NCBI GenBank assembly: GCA_037951165.1
Contig: JBBDHG010000127.1
Span: 3,785,501 to 3,849,500, forward strand
Source: Lophius americanus
Taxonomy: Eukaryota; Chordata; Actinopteri; Lophiiformes; Lophiidae
Length of the DNA: 64,000 nt
Direction of reading: 5' to 3'
Part shown: positions 63,301 to 64,000 of the stretch, one piece after another
Numbering within the stretch: the first letter of the stretch is position 1
Layout of the letters: the number at the start of each line of letters is the position of its first letter
Notes under the pieces: generated by a model
The model's input: only the letters and a program-made list of their open reading frames with translations
Database searches by the model: none
Told to the model about the DNA's origin: nothing
Program-made: the position numbers and the translations under genes

Positions 63301-63373
63301 GCGGCTGACTGGTCCTTTCTCTTCTTCCTGGTAAAGAATTTTTTAAATGTCTGGAACTTGGACCTCTTCTTTC
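45373..63373 (-). CDS. kiaa1210: CRACD/KIAA1210-family gene (capping protein-inhibiting regulator of actin dynamics), 14 exons, 5' end outside window
   Basis: Minus-strand exons in order: 63373-63199, 61901-61775, 59646-59518, 59411-59352, 55822-55667, 54983-54881, 54045-53754, 53676-53067, 52011-50664, 50509-50406, 48017-47852, 47722-47604, 46966-46891, 45887-45373. All phases agree; about 1325 residues, stop 45375-45373. Family marks: KKRSKFQTFKKFFTRKKRK at the visible N-terminus, KSHDSVFVSDPSD with SQDSIHGKVKSLQ, LDNSAAKHKLGL, a long Glu-rich middle (exons 54045-50664), VRFTIAPAWQRSIS, FGVRLRKTSVLRRFSVEEE, SPSWISVAKQKQK, and the end PPWMALAKKKAKAW. CRACD binds and inhibits actin capping protein, promoting polymerisation (family knowledge). 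C-terminal exons are Pro/Ser/Thr-rich and look disordered. The KIAA1210 assignment rests on the lonrf3 neighbour; it could be annotated cracd or cracd-like. Further exons between 55823 and 59351 cannot be excluded. Introns hold DIRS-like and Tc1-like relics. Confidence 0.88.
46661..46732. repeat. interlocked triple-arm palindrome
   Basis: aattaacaaatacacat (46661-46677) is the exact inverse of 46685-46701; overlapping that, tgtatttgttaattgatg (46688-46705) is the exact inverse of 46715-46732. One ~17-base word thus occurs three times in alternating orientation within 72 bases, in the last intron of the CRACD-family gene. Confidence 0.95.
46809..46855. repeat. (GT)n microsatellite
   Basis: About 22 gt units with gc interruptions at the left, in the last intron of the CRACD-family gene, about 35 bases downstream (in transcript order) of the exon ending at 46891. 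Confidence 0.95.
48665..48838 (+). repeat. dispersed teleost repeat, copy 1
   Basis: Text tcaacgcttatcctgttcag, ggtcggaggggtgctggaga and gtcgccagttaatcacaagg, ending with caattcagactcaccgattc, is a widely seen fish interspersed repeat. A second, more degraded copy is at 60878-61025. Family name not certain. It abuts the DIRS-like fragment. Confidence 0.7.
48869..49915 (+). mobile_element. DIRS-like (tyrosine-recombinase) retrotransposon fragment with inverted ends
   Basis: Ends are near-perfect inverted repeats: 48869-48912 (tgaccgccaggggcggtgct...gcttccatct) and 49872-49915, with one visible mismatch over about 42 bases. Between them the + strand holds decayed reverse-transcriptase (FRKRTMLGDWFVSINLKVAH followed by FHV, the palm motif D-W-F-x-x-I-D-L-K-D-A-Y-F) and RNase H/linker text (MPNWAADLLSCQ, GEWKLHPEVIDMIRGRYGRA, VNLFASEATTPWPPWFSWME). 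No recombinase domain is visible and frames are broken. It lies antisense to the host gene, in the intron between exons 50509-50406 and 48017-47852. Confidence 0.8.
53195..53362 (-). repeat. in-frame coding minisatellite, two 84-base units
   Basis: Within exon 53676-53067, two adjacent 84-base units (phase markers ctgtcttctg at 53201 and 53285) encode IEETVDEPAIYQAAPADSPQ and VEETVDEPAIYQAASIDSPQ, each followed by KTGEEE. The units differ by a handful of bases, mostly within A-A-(S/P)-(I/A)-D. Confidence 0.95.
57095..57450 (+). mobile_element. Tc1/mariner-like transposase relic (family C)
   Basis: + strand reads VKNRHASMKHINTWAQEHLT, later QEPASGSVRWSVCTHGMRNM followed by HISEASF, and then VHTGFGTEHAAHPDKNLF. 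This is the decayed version of a fish Tc1 transposase segment (K-P-A-S-V-M-V-W-G-C-I-S-A-H-G-M-G-N-L-H-I). Its motif text differs from the elements at 9711 and 23296, so it is a third family. Stops and indels make it inactive. Confidence 0.75.
58900..59080 (+). repeat. dispersed repeat of unknown class, copy 2
   Basis: Blocks tatatccccgaaaaggccca, aatcccctgcatcgtacaag, aaatgtgaagtaatttccga, gtttttcatgagaaagctcc and ccttggtggataaaatataa match, in order, the copy at 41100-41290. Directly followed by a second partial copy. Confidence 0.6.
59110..59215 (+). repeat. dispersed repeat of unknown class, copy 3 (right half only)
   Basis: gaagtgatgtccaaaacaca, atgtttttcataaaaggtcc and cctagtgcgcaaaatacc correspond to the right half of copy 2, immediately downstream, as if two insertions or a partial tandem duplication. 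Confidence 0.5.
60878..61025 (+). repeat. dispersed teleost repeat, copy 2
   Basis: ttctgtaactgcttgtcctg, ctcagggtcgcggagggctt and caagccaccagttcatcaca correspond block by block to the repeat at 48665-48838, in the same + orientation. Confidence 0.65.
61902..63198 (-). other. intron of the CRACD-family gene, nothing recognised
   Basis: Intron between exons 63373-63199 and 61901-61775. The open frames in it are short, in AT-rich sequence and without family resemblance. No repeat stood out. Confidence 0.5.
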
Positions 63374-63939
63374 CTGTGAGGGCAATTGAGAAAAGAAAGA
63401 GAGATGGCAACATGGAATCAGGTTTAACTCAGGCCACTGTTAACTTCTTCTGACAGTGACACAGTAAATCATCACAGCTAATTGAACATTTACACATTAA
63501 TGTGAAAATTACACACAGGGGGGATTTTTTTTACAGGAAAACCTCGTATAAACTCTAGTTTTAACAATTAGTCCTGTGTCGGCCATAAAGGCTCACAGGT
63601 TTACACAGAGACGCGCATTAAGACAAACACACTTATACAGACACACATTCTTGTGCTTGTAAACAACCCCACCCCCAAGTGGGTCTGTGTCCATTAAAAC
63701 TGCAGTGGAAAAACTCAAAAACTCTTTTATAACTCCTTAAACTGCTAGCACCACGTTCACAAGAAGGCAATGAGACATTATCAGCGAAGACACCACACTG
63801 TCCAGTTCAATAATAGTACCGCATATTCCAGGTAGATACCAAGAAAGCAGAATTTCTACTATTTACCAAACCACTTTGCAGGGCCTGATAAGAACTCACA
63901 GATCTCCAGCTCAAGCTTGAAATTATCATCAGTGTAGCA
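63374..63939 (-). other. intron upstream of the first visible CRACD-family exon
   Basis: The exon at 63373 begins in phase 1, so at least one more coding exon lies to the right, beyond the window or unseen. No start codon context or further exon was recognised here. Confidence 0.5.
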
Positions 63940-64000
63940 AGAATATATCCCAAAATAAGCCCCAAATCCCCTATGTTGTACAAGCAATCCCCCTGACCGA
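63940..64000 (+). repeat. dispersed repeat of unknown class, copy 4 (cut by window edge)
   Basis: gaatatatcccaaaataagc, cccaaatcccctatgttgta and caagcaatccccctgacc match the left half of the repeat at 58900 and 41100; the rest would lie beyond the window. Confidence 0.6.

Overview
The window is vertebrate nuclear DNA, almost certainly from a ray-finned (teleost) fish. It holds small GT-AG-spliced exons, vertebrate-specific gene families and a heavy load of fish-type transposon relics: Tc1-like, hAT, L2/Rex1-like and RTE-like LINEs, and a DIRS-like element. There is no prokaryotic, organellar or viral gene organisation. Most long open frames are spurious; the real coding signal is in short exons, which I reconstructed by matching splice sites, codon phase and remembered family sequences.

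Layout: (1) 554-1030 (+), the last two coding exons of smim19, with its 5' part off the left edge. (2) 6233-9534 (-), complete fam199x coding sequence in 7 coding exons (389 aa), with a probable long 3' UTR at lower coordinates. (3) 11248-15607 (+), complete commd5 in 7 exons (211 aa), head-to-head with fam199x over a compact putative bidirectional promoter. (4) 16.4-24.2 kb, a transposon graveyard. (5) 24950-34480 (+), complete lonrf3-like gene in 12 exons (730 aa), with two RING fingers, a TPR-like region and a C-terminal LON substrate-binding domain. (6) 34.5-45.4 kb, a largely featureless convergent intergenic region. (7) 45373-63373 (-), a long CRACD/KIAA1210-family gene in 14 visible exons (about 1325 residues), with its 5' end off the right edge.

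The genes do not form a pathway. They cover a small membrane protein (smim19), a conserved protein of unknown function (fam199x), a COMMD/Commander-type trafficking adaptor (commd5), a RING ubiquitin-ligase-like protein (lonrf3) and an actin-capping regulator (CRACD family). Human LONRF3 and KIAA1210 are neighbours on Xq24 and FAM199X is on Xq22, which supports assigning the last two genes to the LONRF3 and KIAA1210 lineages.

I found no convincing new biological system. The items most worth a second look are a Tc1 relic with an internally inverted coding segment, a DIRS-like fragment framed by near-perfect inverted repeats inside a gene, several short-loop perfect fold-backs that look like template-switch products, a dispersed repeat present at four or five sites that I cannot name, and a recent 28-residue coding duplication in the CRACD-family gene.
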